Source of the DNA: Clostridia bacterium
GTDB taxonomy: Bacteria > Bacillota > Clostridia > Oscillospirales > Acutalibacteraceae
Direction of reading: 5' to 3'
NCBI GenBank assembly: GCA_017468425.1
Contig: JAFUIO010000022.1
Location: forward strand, 1-64,000
Length of the DNA stretch: 64,000 nt
Shown here: piece by piece, positions 1 through 7,674 of the stretch
Layout of the letters: the number at the start of each line of letters is the position of its first letter
Position numbering within the stretch: position 1 is the stretch's first letter
Program-made: the position numbers and the translations under genes
The notes under the pieces: model-generated
Databases searched by the model: none
The model's input: only the letters and a program-made list of their open reading frames with translations
What the model was told of the DNA's origin: nothing

Positions 1-120
1 AGTAAAAAGCAACACCAATTTGCGGTTGATGTTGCTTAGATGCGCCTTAAGGCGCTGCTGGTATTGTTTACCCTTATAGGGTTATTATTCAAACCACGTC
101 CTTTCGGGCGTGGTTGGTGA
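1..120. repeat. Array of four consecutive stem-loops at the window edge
   Basis: Four inverted repeats follow one another: AAGCAACA at 7-14 with TGTTGCTT at 30-37; the palindrome GCGCCTTAAGGCGC at 42-55; ACCC at 70-73 with GGGT at 79-82; and a 10-bp stem at 92-101 pairing with 106-115 across the loop TTTC. No open reading frame covers them. The last stem is not followed by a T-run, so it is not a simple terminator. The array could be the 3' end of a structured RNA or an intergenic repeat whose start lies outside the window. Confidence 0.5.
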
Positions 121-160
121 TTACGAAAACTTTTGAATACGGTTATCAAGCATTAACGAC

Positions 161-189
161 TTGACAGAATAAAAGTGTTGTGATAAAAT
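161..189 (+). promoter_or_regulatory. Sigma-A-type promoter for the cobalamin riboswitch transcript
   Basis: TTGACA at 161-166 and TAAAAT at 184-189 are separated by 17 bp, a near-consensus vegetative promoter. Transcription would begin near 196, just ahead of the first aptamer core. A competing AAAAGTGTT/AACACTTTT pairing (171-179 with 301-309) would require an upstream start. Confidence 0.65.
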
Positions 190-204
190 TTATAAAAATG
201 AATA

Positions 205-290
205 TGTTGAACGAGATGCTGAGGGAAGTTCGGTGCAAATCCGTCGCAACTGCCATTACCGTAAAAGTCGGAATACCTGTCTTGTTCGTT
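205..290 (+). promoter_or_regulatory. Cobalamin riboswitch aptamer (first copy)
   Basis: The core reads GGGAAGTTCGGTGCAAATCC from 223, followed by GCAACTGCC, then GTAAAAGTCGG and ATACCTGTC. The last part (267-281) matches the B12-box pattern, roughly GTC-GGA-ATACCTG-C. GAACGAG (209-215) can pair with CTTGTTC (281-287) to close the aptamer. A strong terminator follows at 370-405, so this is probably a transcription-terminating switch that turns its gene off when cobalamin is bound. The class is recognised by eye; a covariance-model search was not run. Confidence 0.85.
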
Positions 291-369
291 TTATTGTTGA
301 AACACTTTTGGGTCATGAAAGGTGCGGTTATTTTGGTGTGCCTTTCTTTAAAGTACGCTCATTTTTCCG

Positions 370-405
370 TTCGCTTTCATCACTGTGATGAAGGCGGATT
401 TTTTT
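370..405 (+). terminator. Intrinsic terminator, likely riboswitch expression platform
   Basis: A 13-bp stem (370-382 with 386-398, two G-T pairs) has a CTG loop and is followed directly by seven T residues. It lies between the first cobalamin aptamer and the ribosome binding site at about 415, where a riboswitch-controlled attenuator would be. Confidence 0.8.
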
Positions 406-426
406 ATTTGTTCGGAGGTGAAAACG

Positions 427-708
427 ATGCCTGATGAGAAAAATTTAACACGGGAATATTATCTCGGCGAACTGAAAAAAGTTGCTGAAAGAGAAAACAG
501 ACTTCCTAAAAAATCAGATTTTTCTGAGTATGATGTGATGAAAATCAAAGGTTATTTCGGACCGTGGCCGTGGGCATTGGAAGAAGCCGGGCTTAAAGAA
601 CCGAAAAAACAAAAGAAATTTGATAAAAACAGAGCGAAGCGTCTGGCGAGAAAGAAACGTTTGAAAGAAGAAAGAGCTCTCAGAGAAAAGATAAAAAATG
701 AGGAGTAA
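427..708 (+). CDS. Small basic protein with a homing-endonuclease-associated (HNH-repeat-like) module
   Basis: This encodes 93 aa. The start at 427 is chosen because GGAGGTG (415-421) sits six bases upstream; a longer frame would begin inside the terminator hairpin. Residues about 8-55 contain the pattern PKKSDF...IKGYFGPWPWALEEAGL, which resembles the short helical repeat found beside HNH homing endonucleases and in small DNA-associated proteins. The C-terminal third is almost entirely Lys, Arg and Glu, predicting a charged helix. No nuclease residues are present. It lies alone between two cobalamin-riboswitch cores and is presumably induced when cobalamin is scarce. A nucleic-acid-binding role is inference; its link to B12 is unknown. 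Confidence 0.7.
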   Translation: MPDEKNLTREYYLGELKKVAERENRLPKKSDFSEYDVMKIKGYFGPWPWALEEAGLKEPKKQKKFDKNRAKRLARKKRLKEERALREKIKNEE

Positions 709-723
709 TCCTTAATATAAAAA

Positions 724-785
724 ATCGGTGAGTTCGGTGCAAATCCGTCGCAAATGCCATTTCCGTAAAAGTCGGTACGCCGTGG
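724..785 (+). promoter_or_regulatory. Second cobalamin-riboswitch-like core
   Basis: From 731 the sequence repeats the first aptamer core almost exactly (AGTTCGGTGCAAATCCGTCG, then GCAAATGCCATTTCC and GTAAAAGTCGG). The leading GGGAA is replaced by GGTGA and the B12 box is weaker (GTCGGTACGCCG). No terminator follows; the next element is a Shine-Dalgarno sequence, so control, if any, would be translational. It may be a degenerate duplicate. It precedes the whole transporter operon. Confidence 0.6.
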
Positions 786-798
786 AGAGGAGTGAACA

Positions 799-822
799 TT
801 GTTTGAAAAGTGGCAGAATTAA
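799..822 (+). CDS. Possible 7-codon leader peptide before the DUF4430 gene
   Basis: GAGAGGAG at 785-792 is well spaced ahead of a TTG at 799, which opens a seven-residue frame (MFEKWQN) ending at 822, 20 bases before the DUF4430 start. Such a ribosome binding site with nothing else to serve suggests a leader peptide or a decoy within the riboswitch platform. Evidence is only position and spacing. Confidence 0.25.
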   Translation: MFEKWQN

Positions 823-842
823 ATATGAAAGGAATTTTATTT

Positions 843-1814
843 ATGAAAAAATTTTTATCCATACTTCTTGCACTTGTAATGTTCATTTCCATGGTTCCTA
901 CAGTGCTTGCAACTGACAACAGCGTTACAGTAAATTTCAGTGTTTTTGACGGCAGTGTTATAATGCCCAACGAAAAAATTACCGCCTATGACGGCATCGC
1001 AGAAGAATATGGCTATGAGGTAGCGTCTGCAGATCATAACGGTAATCCTGTAAACGGCGTTACAATTTTCGATGTTATTGTGGCTGCACATAAAAAACTT
1101 TATGGCGATGCATTTACTCCTGAAACTGCAGAAAACTATCTTGTAATGACATATAGCTTTATGACAAAATCATTCGGCAAAGATACTGCATCAGCAGGAT
1201 TTTTCCTTAATAACAGAATGCCCAATGACGGAATTTATAACGAAAGCTGGGGTTCATACACCGGCCTTGCCTGCGACACAGCGGTTGTTAAGGACGATGA
1301 CACAGTTACATATTTCTTCTATCAGGATCTGAGTTCCTGGGCAGATTATAAAGCTGAATTCAAAGAAAATGAATTCAATGTAAAAACAGGCGAAGAAATT
1401 ACACTTTCTGTTACTGCTTTCAGCTCATGGTACGGCAATTCAACAGAGGAAACTCTTGCAGCAAACTCTGTAAAAGCAGCAGGTGCTGATATTTTCTGTT
1501 CAGACGGAAACGGTGGTTTCAAAAAGGTTGCAACACTTGATGCAAATGGTGAAGCAAAGATTTCATTTGAAGAAGCAGGAGAGTATTCTCTTTATGTTGC
1601 AGGTACGATTGCAGAAGGTCCCGTCGTTATAGACTGGGCAAAGGTTACAGTTGAAAAAGCAGAAGAACCTGAGACACCGGAAACACCCGAAGAACCTGAT
1701 GAACCGCAGGAGCTTACTTTCTGGCAGAAGGTTGTAAATTTCTTCAAGAATATTTTTGATAAAGTTGTTGCCTGTTTTGTATGGGTTTACAACTCTGTTA
1801 TCAGCCTTTTCTGA
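843..1814 (+). CDS. Secreted DUF4430 (transcobalamin-like) protein with hydrophobic C-terminal tail
   Basis: This encodes 323 aa. The start at 843 has AAAGGA nine bases upstream and opens directly with a signal peptide (MKKFLSILLALVMFISM, cleavage near VLA-TDN). Residues about 27-170 fit the DUF4430 pattern seen in Clostridia: a beta-rich N-terminus, a TIFDVIVAAHKKLYG helix, and GFFLNNRMPNDGIY, the counterpart of the conserved 'VNG..P..G.Y' segment. A second beta-sandwich-like region (about 175-265) is followed by a Pro/Glu linker and a final 35-residue aromatic, amphipathic segment (FWQKVVNFFKNIF...). DUF4430 resembles the C-terminal domain of transcobalamin and intrinsic factor, so cobalamin binding at the cell surface is proposed. 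The riboswitch upstream and ECF genes downstream support this. Confidence 0.75.
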   Translation: MKKFLSILLALVMFISMVPTVLATDNSVTVNFSVFDGSVIMPNEKITAYDGIAEEYGYEVASADHNGNPVNGVTIFDVIVAAHKKLYGDAFTPETAENYLVMTYSFMTKSFGKDTASAGFFLNNRMPNDGIYNESWGSYTGLACDTAVVKDDDTVTYFFYQDLSSWADYKAEFKENEFNVKTGEEITLSVTAFSSWYGNSTEETLAANSVKAAGADIFCSDGNGGFKKVATLDANGEAKISFEEAGEYSLYVAGTIAEGPVVIDWAKVTVEKAEEPETPETPEEPDEPQELTFWQKVVNFFKNIFDKVVACFVWVYNSVISLF

Positions 1815-1827
1815 GTAGGTGAAAAAA

Positions 1828-3159
1828 TTGAGATTTTTTAAGAAAACAATTTCTGTTATGTTAGTTGTTCTGATTGCGTTTGCTTGTTGCTTTATGACAG
1901 CAAGTGCTGAAACAGTTGATTTCAGAACACCTACATCAACAGAACAGGCAAACCTTCGTTTTGCTCTGAAGCTGGGCAATTCTTACAGAGATGCTCCGTC
2001 ACCGCCTGTGTTCGTGGACGGATATCTCGTTGCAATGAGTGGCAAAACTCTTTATAAAATTGATGCAGTAAACGGTAAGATTATAAAGCAAGCCGAAATG
2101 TCAGAAACCCCATCTTTCAGTTATACCCCCATAACTTATTCTGACGGTGTGATTTATTGCCCTCTTGATAACGGTATTGTTCAGGCTTTTGATTTCAAAA
2201 CCCTTAAATCAAAGTGGGTTTATAAGGATGCTCTCGGCGGTCAGTCATTGACGGGAATTGTTGTGTCTGACGGCAAAGCCTATACAGGTTTCTGGAATGA
2301 CGAAACCGAAAAAGCGAACTATGTCTGCATCAGCACAAAAGATGAAGATAAAAAATCTACCCACGAAGAAAAAACAGCTTCATGGACTTATACTCACAAA
2401 GGCGGTTTCTATTGGGCAAAAAGTGTTGTTACAGGTGACTACATTATCTTCGGTTCAGATGACGGTACAGTTTATGACAACAAAGAATCATCTGTTTTCT
2501 GTTTTAATAAGGAAACAGGAGAACTTGCTGATTCCTTAAAAATCACGGGAGATCAGCGTTCAGGAATCACTTTTGACAAAGATACTTCAAAAATTTATTT
2601 TGCAACAAAAGCGGGATATCTTTACAGTGTTAAATTCAGCAAAGGTGCTTTTGATGATTCATCACTCAAAAAACTTTCCCTCGGCGGAGCTTCAACTTCA
2701 ACCCCTGCAATTTCTGACGGCAGAATTTATATTGGTGTTCAGGGAGAAAACTTCGGCAAAGGTTACCTGAAAATAATTGATGCTGAAAGCATGAAAATAC
2801 TTCACAGCGTATCTATGAAAGGTTATCCGCAGAATGAAGTTACGTTGTCTGTTCAGGATAACAAAACCTTTGTTTATTCAACATATAATGCCTCTCCGGG
2901 AGGAATCAGCATAGTTGATGTTTCTGCTGATAAAGTTTCAGCAACTGACCTTTTTATACCTGATGAAGGAATGAGAAACTACTGTATCAGCCCTATCGAA
3001 GTATCAGAAGACGGAACTTTATTTTATAAGAATGATTCAGGTTATATTTTTGCAATAGAAAATATCGAAAACACGGAAGAAACAAATGCTTTCTTTGCCT
3101 TCTTTATAAGCATCTGGGAAGCTATAGTATCATTTTTCAGAAGTGTTTTCGGATTTTAA
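1828..3159 (+). CDS. Secreted PQQ/WD-like beta-propeller protein
   Basis: This encodes 443 aa from TTG at 1828, preferred because AGGTG (1817-1821) is correctly spaced; a GTG at 1819 in the same frame would overlap that site. The signal peptide ends near TASA. The rest is built of repeated blades of the type LYKIDAVNGKII, VQAFDFKTLKSKW, VFCFNKETGELADS and LKIIDAESMKIL, typical of PQQ-like eight-bladed propellers, though no enzyme residues can be assigned. The last 24 residues (NAFFAFFISIWEAIVSFFRSVF) form an aromatic tail like that of the preceding gene. It begins 14 bases after that gene. Its placement suggests an extracellular helper for cobalamin capture, perhaps a scaffold; this is inference. 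Confidence 0.7.
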   Translation: MRFFKKTISVMLVVLIAFACCFMTASAETVDFRTPTSTEQANLRFALKLGNSYRDAPSPPVFVDGYLVAMSGKTLYKIDAVNGKIIKQAEMSETPSFSYTPITYSDGVIYCPLDNGIVQAFDFKTLKSKWVYKDALGGQSLTGIVVSDGKAYTGFWNDETEKANYVCISTKDEDKKSTHEEKTASWTYTHKGGFYWAKSVVTGDYIIFGSDDGTVYDNKESSVFCFNKETGELADSLKITGDQRSGITFDKDTSKIYFATKAGYLYSVKFSKGAFDDSSLKKLSLGGASTSTPAISDGRIYIGVQGENFGKGYLKIIDAESMKILHSVSMKGYPQNEVTLSVQDNKTFVYSTYNASPGGISIVDVSADKVSATDLFIPDEGMRNYCISPIEVSEDGTLFYKNDSGYIFAIENIENTEETNAFFAFFISIWEAIVSFFRSVFGF

Positions 3160-3171
3160 GGATTTTAATTT

Positions 3172-4119
3172 ATGGCTACGGGATTTAAAAGTTACCACCC
3201 CTGGGTGAATGTAATGTTTTTCATAAGTGTTATTACTTTCGGGATGTTATTTTTACATCCCGTATGCCTTTTTGTGTCCTTTTTTGCATCAGTTTGCCTT
3301 GATATAAGATTAAAAGGCAAGAAAGCAGTGAAAGAAATTTTCACATTTATTCTGCCTATGCTTGTTTTTGTTACGCTCATAAACGGAATTTTTAATCATT
3401 ACGGAATGACCGTGCTTTATGAAATTTCCAACGGTAACAATATAACTCTTGAAGCTTATATTTACGGTTTTGTTTTAGGTCTGACAGTCGTAACAACTAT
3501 GTTGTGGTTTTTCTGCTTCAACGAGATTGTAACAGCAGATAAAATAATGTTTGTTCTCGGAAAAGGTATTCCGAAACTGGCGCTTGTTGTTACTATGGCG
3601 CTTCGTTTTGTACCTCTTTACAGAAAAAAATACACAGAAATTTCGCAGGCACAGAAAGGCTTTATGCAGTCAGATGATGACAAGAAAATCTTAAACAGAA
3701 TCAGAAATGCAGTTAAATCAGTTTCTATTCTTGTTACGTGGGCACTTGAAAATGCAATTCAGACATCCGATTCAATGAGAGCGAGAAGCTATGGTGAAAA
3801 CAAAAGAAGCTTTTATTCGCGATTCCGTTTTACAAAAAGCGACGGATTTGTGCTTTTGCTTATAACAATTGCTGATATTGTTGTGGCGATATGCAAATTA
3901 AAAGACGGGCTTTATGCCTCGTATAACCCCTATGTGATTATAAATTCACAAAAAGCCGATGGTATTACCTATCTTATCAAAGAAATAAATATGATGATAA
4001 ACCCGCTATCAACATTTGAGATTGTAACTATAGCAGTCTATATTTTACTTTGTTTTTTACCCTTGATAATTGATCTGAAGGAGGAATTAAATTGGCGCAG
4101 ATTGAAATCAAAAATCTGA
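3172..4119 (+). CDS. ecfT: Energy-coupling factor transporter transmembrane protein EcfT
   Basis: This 315-aa integral membrane protein belongs to the CbiQ/EcfT family, which links the ATPases to the substrate-binding S component. It has hydrophobic segments at about 12-50, 60-80, 95-120, 225-245 and 285-305, and a cytoplasmic helical region containing ALRFVPLYRKKY and the coupling motif SMRARSYG (residues about 200-207, the Ala-Arg-Ser type signature that docks on EcfA). It starts 12 bases after the propeller gene and overlaps the next gene by 28 bases, so translation is coupled. Adjacent cobalamin riboswitches suggest it is dedicated to B12 uptake rather than being the shared housekeeping EcfT. 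Confidence 0.85.
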   Translation: MATGFKSYHPWVNVMFFISVITFGMLFLHPVCLFVSFFASVCLDIRLKGKKAVKEIFTFILPMLVFVTLINGIFNHYGMTVLYEISNGNNITLEAYIYGFVLGLTVVTTMLWFFCFNEIVTADKIMFVLGKGIPKLALVVTMALRFVPLYRKKYTEISQAQKGFMQSDDDKKILNRIRNAVKSVSILVTWALENAIQTSDSMRARSYGENKRSFYSRFRFTKSDGFVLLLITIADIVVAICKLKDGLYASYNPYVIINSQKADGITYLIKEINMMINPLSTFEIVTIAVYILLCFLPLIIDLKEELNWRRLKSKI

Positions 4120-5636
4120 CATTCAGGTATCCACTTGAAGAAAAAACTGCACTGAAAAATATTTCTCTTTCAATTGATGAAGGCGAATATGTAGTTTTGT
4201 GCGGAAAAAGCGGTTGCGGAAAAACAACACTTTTAAAGCACCTTAAAACTGTTCTTGCACCCAAAGGTAAAAAAGAGGGCAAAGTAGTTTTATCGACCGA
4301 CAAAATCGGTTTTGTTATGCAGGACCCTGAAAATCAGATTGTAACTGATAAAGTGTGGCATGAACTTGCTTTCGGACTTGAAAATATGGGTCTTAAATCA
4401 AATGAAATCACAGTCAGAATGGCTGAAATGGCAACTTTTTTCGGTATAGAAGAATGGCTTGATAAAAATACAAACGAGCTTTCAGGCGGTCAGAAGCAGA
4501 TGTTAAACCTTGCTTCAATTATGTCGATGCACCCTGAAATTCTTATTCTTGATGAACCTACATCACAGCTTGACCCTGTTTCTGCAGAAACATTTCTTAC
4601 AACTCTTGACAGAATAAATAAAGAACTCGGTGTGACAGTTATAATCACAGAGCATCGCCTTGAAGAAATTTTCCCTGTTGCAGATAAAGTTGTAGTAATG
4701 GATGACGGCGAAACAGTTGCAGTTTCATCTCCGTCAGAAATCGGAAAAGTTGACATCATAAAATCTTCCCTGCCGAGTGCAATGAGAATTTATTCTGAAA
4801 TCAGAAAAGGTGATTGTCCCGTAACTGTAAGAGAGGGAAGAAAGTGGCTCAGAGAAACTCTTGATAATCAGGTTGAAGAAATCAAAAAAGAAGAGAAAAA
4901 GAAACCTGATGATTTTTCTGTAGAAATCAGAGATGTGTTTTTCAGATATTCTAAAAACGGTGAAGATATTTTAAAAGATATCAGTCTGAAGATTCCCAAA
5001 GGGGAAATTTTTGCAATAACAGGCGGTAACGGTGCTGGAAAATCCACACTCCTTAAAATTATTGCAAAAACAGAAGTTCCGTATAAAGGCAAAGTGAAAA
5101 TTCCAAAGAACTTGCGGATTGCAGCTTTGCCCCAGGATGTAAGGCTCGTTTTCACAGAGAAAACAGTTGAACTGAATCTGAAGAAAATCTGCAGTACAGA
5201 TGAAAAAATCAGAGAAATTATACAATTAATGGGAATTGAAAATCTGCTTTCCAAACACCCTTATGATTTAAGCGGTGGTGAAAGTCAGAAAGCAGCAACG
5301 GCAATGTTGCTGCTCAAAAATCCTGATATTATGCTTTTTGACGAGCCGACAAAAGGTCTCGATAACGATTTTAAAGAGGAGTTTGCAGTAATTCTCCGTT
5401 CGCTTAAAAGCAAAGGCAAAACTATCGTTATGGTTTCCCATGATGTTGAATTTCTGGCAAAGCACGCTGACTACTGCGCAATGGTCTTTGACGGAAAAAT
5501 TTCTTCCTACTCAGCTGCCCGTGAATTTTTCCTTTCAAATGTTTTTTATACAACATCTGCCTGCAGAATTGCAAAGGGCATAGTCAGAAACGCACTTACC
5601 TGTGAGGATGTGATTGAATGCTTAAAAGCAAAATAA
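4092..5636 (+). CDS. Fused ECF transporter ATPase (EcfA-EcfA' in one chain)
   Basis: This 514-aa protein starts at TTG 4092 behind GGAGG, inside the end of ecfT. Two complete ABC ATPase halves are joined. Half 1 has Walker A GKSGCGKTTLL, Q-loop QDPENQ, signature LSGGQKQM and Walker B ILILDEPTSQLD. Half 2 has Walker A GGNGAGKSTLL, signature LSGGESQK and Walker B IMLFDEPTKGLD. In most ECF systems these are two genes; the fusion is typical of dedicated (group I-like) vitamin transporters in Clostridia. It hydrolyses ATP to topple the S component through EcfT. It overlaps the S-component gene by 19 bases. Confidence 0.9.
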   Translation: MAQIEIKNLTFRYPLEEKTALKNISLSIDEGEYVVLCGKSGCGKTTLLKHLKTVLAPKGKKEGKVVLSTDKIGFVMQDPENQIVTDKVWHELAFGLENMGLKSNEITVRMAEMATFFGIEEWLDKNTNELSGGQKQMLNLASIMSMHPEILILDEPTSQLDPVSAETFLTTLDRINKELGVTVIITEHRLEEIFPVADKVVVMDDGETVAVSSPSEIGKVDIIKSSLPSAMRIYSEIRKGDCPVTVREGRKWLRETLDNQVEEIKKEEKKKPDDFSVEIRDVFFRYSKNGEDILKDISLKIPKGEIFAITGGNGAGKSTLLKIIAKTEVPYKGKVKIPKNLRIAALPQDVRLVFTEKTVELNLKKICSTDEKIREIIQLMGIENLLSKHPYDLSGGESQKAATAMLLLKNPDIMLFDEPTKGLDNDFKEEFAVILRSLKSKGKTIVMVSHDVEFLAKHADYCAMVFDGKISSYSAAREFFLSNVFYTTSACRIAKGIVRNALTCEDVIECLKAK

Positions 5637-6325
5637 CAACTTTTCTCCTGATTTTCCTTTTAGTGCCTGTCCTTGTTTTAGTCGGTGCATTTTTTCTTGA
5701 GGGAAAACAGTATTACATAACTGCAATTTTAATTGCCATTATGGCATTTGTGCCGTTCTTTCTTAATCTTAAAAAGAAAAAATTAGGTGCAAGAGAGCTT
5801 GTAATAATGGCATCGGTTTCAGCAATTGCAGTAGCTTCCCGTGTTGTATTTTTTCAGATACCGCAGGTGAAGCCTATGTGTGCAATACTGATTATTTCAG
5901 CTGTGGTTTTCGGTAAAGAAATCGGTTTCGCCCTTGGTGCATTGTCAATGCTTCTGTCAAACTTGTTTTTTGGTCAGGGTGCTTTTACACCGTTTCAGAT
6001 GCTGGGAATGGCAATGGCAGTTTATGTTTCCGCATTTATATGTGAAAACAAAAGAATAAGAAAATCAAATATTCTTATAAGCATTACAGGTGGACTTATC
6101 TGTTTTATAGTTTACGGAATTATAGTTGATTTCGGCTCGGTAGTGCTGATGACGAAAGATTTTTCAATCGGTTCAATTATATCAATTTATTCATCAGGAA
6201 TTGTATATAATCTTATTCACGGAATAACAACATTCCTGATTCTTTTAATAGGTTATAAACCAATTTCTGAAAAACTTGAACGAGTTAAAATCAAATATGA
6301 ACTTTTCGGGGAGGGTGAAAATTGA
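5618..6325 (+). CDS. ECF transporter S component, probably cobalamin-specific
   Basis: This is a 235-aa membrane protein. Two N-terminal hydrophobic segments (about 8-25, 33-50) precede a core of about six helices from residue 58 on. The core contains FGKEIGFALGALSMLLSNLFFGQGAFTPFQ in segments typical of ECF S components of the CbrT-like group (the F-G-x-G-x-F-T-P-x-Q stretch). The S component binds the vitamin at the outer face. Substrate is inferred from the two cobalamin riboswitches and flanking DUF4430 genes, not from the protein itself; queuosine-precursor or other S components share similar folds. Confidence 0.75.
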   Translation: MLKSKITTFLLIFLLVPVLVLVGAFFLEGKQYYITAILIAIMAFVPFFLNLKKKKLGARELVIMASVSAIAVASRVVFFQIPQVKPMCAILIISAVVFGKEIGFALGALSMLLSNLFFGQGAFTPFQMLGMAMAVYVSAFICENKRIRKSNILISITGGLICFIVYGIIVDFGSVVLMTKDFSIGSIISIYSSGIVYNLIHGITTFLILLIGYKPISEKLERVKIKYELFGEGEN

Positions 6326-6993
6326 AAAAGATATTACCTTTAATTTTGTGTTTTATTCTGCTTTTCAGCGGATGTGGTCTGACCGTCGAAAAGGTTGATA
6401 ATTCTGCTACTACAGCTTTACAGGAAGAAACAACAGTTACAGATGAAATAACAGAAACTTCTTCAAGCGAAACAGAAGAAAAATCCAACGAATCAACAAC
6501 AGTAAAAGAAAGTACAACAAAATCTGAAGTTACTCAAAAGACGGAAAACACAACAAAAATCAAAAAGCCTGAAACTACAACCAAAAAGCAAAACACCTGC
6601 ACTTTTGTTATTGAGTGTAAAACTATACTGAATAATATTGAAAATCTGAAAGAAAGCAAAAAAGAATTTCTCCCTGCTGACGGTGTTATTCTAAAAAAAA
6701 CTACAGTCACTTTCGAAGATGGCGAAACAGTTTTTGATGTGCTTAAAAAAGTATGCAAAGAGAATAATGTTCAGCTGGAAAGCTCCTACACCCCCGGATA
6801 TGATAACTATTATATTGAAGGAATAAATCAAATTTACGAGAAAGACTGCGGAACAAAATCAGGGTGGATGTACTGTGTAAACGGCACTTTCCCCAATTAT
6901 GGTTGCAGTGACTATAAACTAAAAAACGGAGACGAAATAAAATTCCTTTACACCTGCGATTTAGGTGCAGACATCGGAGATAATTCATTTTAA
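6322..6993 (+). CDS. DUF4430 lipoprotein, putative cobalamin-binding
   Basis: This encodes 223 aa, starting at TTG 6322 (GGGAGGGTG six bases upstream), which overlaps the TGA of the S component. The lipoprotein signal peptide ends in LLFSGC, with Cys19 as the lipidation site. Residues about 20-95 are a Ser/Thr/Glu-rich spacer. Residues about 97-215 form a canonical DUF4430 domain: TVFDVLKKVCKENN, then GTKSGWMYCVNGTFPNYGCSDYKLKNGDEIKFLYT given here in its recognisable parts (SGWMY-VNG-P-G, Y-LK-GD-I). The family resembles the transcobalamin beta domain. Tethered outside the membrane at the end of an ECF operon, it would deliver cobalamin to the S component. Confidence 0.8.
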   Translation: MKKILPLILCFILLFSGCGLTVEKVDNSATTALQEETTVTDEITETSSSETEEKSNESTTVKESTTKSEVTQKTENTTKIKKPETTTKKQNTCTFVIECKTILNNIENLKESKKEFLPADGVILKKTTVTFEDGETVFDVLKKVCKENNVQLESSYTPGYDNYYIEGINQIYEKDCGTKSGWMYCVNGTFPNYGCSDYKLKNGDEIKFLYTCDLGADIGDNSF

Positions 6994-7125
6994 AATAAAT
7001 CCGGTGTTTTTGTGTCTACTGATTATTAATAGTTAAACTCAACAGTAAAAAACAGCCCGTAATTCGCCGAGTGTTGATAAGGATGTATTTCTTTAAAATG
7101 TGAACTTACGGCACAATAATGCGTT

Positions 7126-7164
7126 AAAACCCACCGATACGCGACAGCGTTATCGATGGGTTTT
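7126..7164. terminator. Bidirectional terminator between convergent operons
   Basis: AAAACCCACCGATA (7126-7139) pairs with TATCGATGGGTTTT (7151-7164) with one mismatch, giving A-runs and T-runs on both sides. It lies between the converging B12 and heme operons. The remaining sequence of the 6994-7254 gap has no credible gene. Confidence 0.7.
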
Positions 7165-7254
7165 GACTTTTCTTGCACACGCATTTTTGTTCGAGAAACA
7201 AAAACTTACTTACCAACGCTTGGCGTTCTTCAGGCTGTTTTTTATAGAGAAAAA

Positions 7255-7674
7255 TCAGTTTTTATCAGCGGGTCCATATGTTTTATCATTCTCTGTATGT
7301 TTAAGAGTTTTAACACCAAAACAAAAATAAAGAATATGAAACAGCCATACGCCGCCTAAAATAGCACAAGGAATATAAAGGTCTTTTCTGAACATCATAA
7401 AGAATCCGAAAGACATGAGCAAAGTTACTGTTATCATAATTCTGATTTTTGTTTTCCACGTCATCCCCTGACCTTTAACGTAACTTTCAAGATTATTTTT
7501 ATAAAGCTTTGTGTTTATAAACCAGGTGTGGAGCTTTTCTGAACTTTTAGCAAAGCTATATGCAGCAAGAAGCAGAAAGGGAAATGCAGGCAACATAGGT
7601 ACTACCGCACCAACTGCGCCTAAACCTACACCGATACAGCCTAAAACTATAAAAAATATTTTCTTCGGATTCAT
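7255..7674 (-). CDS. DUF454 (YbaN-family) membrane protein
   Basis: This 139-aa protein matches the DUF454/YbaN family. It has an N-terminal hydrophobic pair with GCIGVGLGAVGAVVPMLPAFPFLLLAAYSFAKSS in its recognisable pieces (G-x-G-x-G-x-VVP-LP-TPFLLLA-type) and the following SSEKLHTWFINTKLY segment, then two more transmembrane helices (about 78-115). The biochemical function of the family is unknown. It is the last gene of a five-gene operon and overlaps ygbA-like by four bases (ATGA). Its position under iron-type operators suggests a role in metal or heme handling, which is inference. Confidence 0.85.
   Translation of the reverse strand: MNPKKIFFIVLGCIGVGLGAVGAVVPMLPAFPFLLLAAYSFAKSSEKLHTWFINTKLYKNNLESYVKGQGMTWKTKIRIMITVTLLMSFGFFMMFRKDLYIPCAILGGVWLFHILYFCFGVKTLKHTENDKTYGPADKN

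Noticed and set aside
171..309. AAAAGTGTT/AACACTTTT as the P1 stem of the first cobalamin aptamer
   Set aside because: The 5' arm lies between the -35 and -10 of a near-consensus promoter and would not be transcribed from it; GAACGAG/CTTGTTC inside is a better closing stem.
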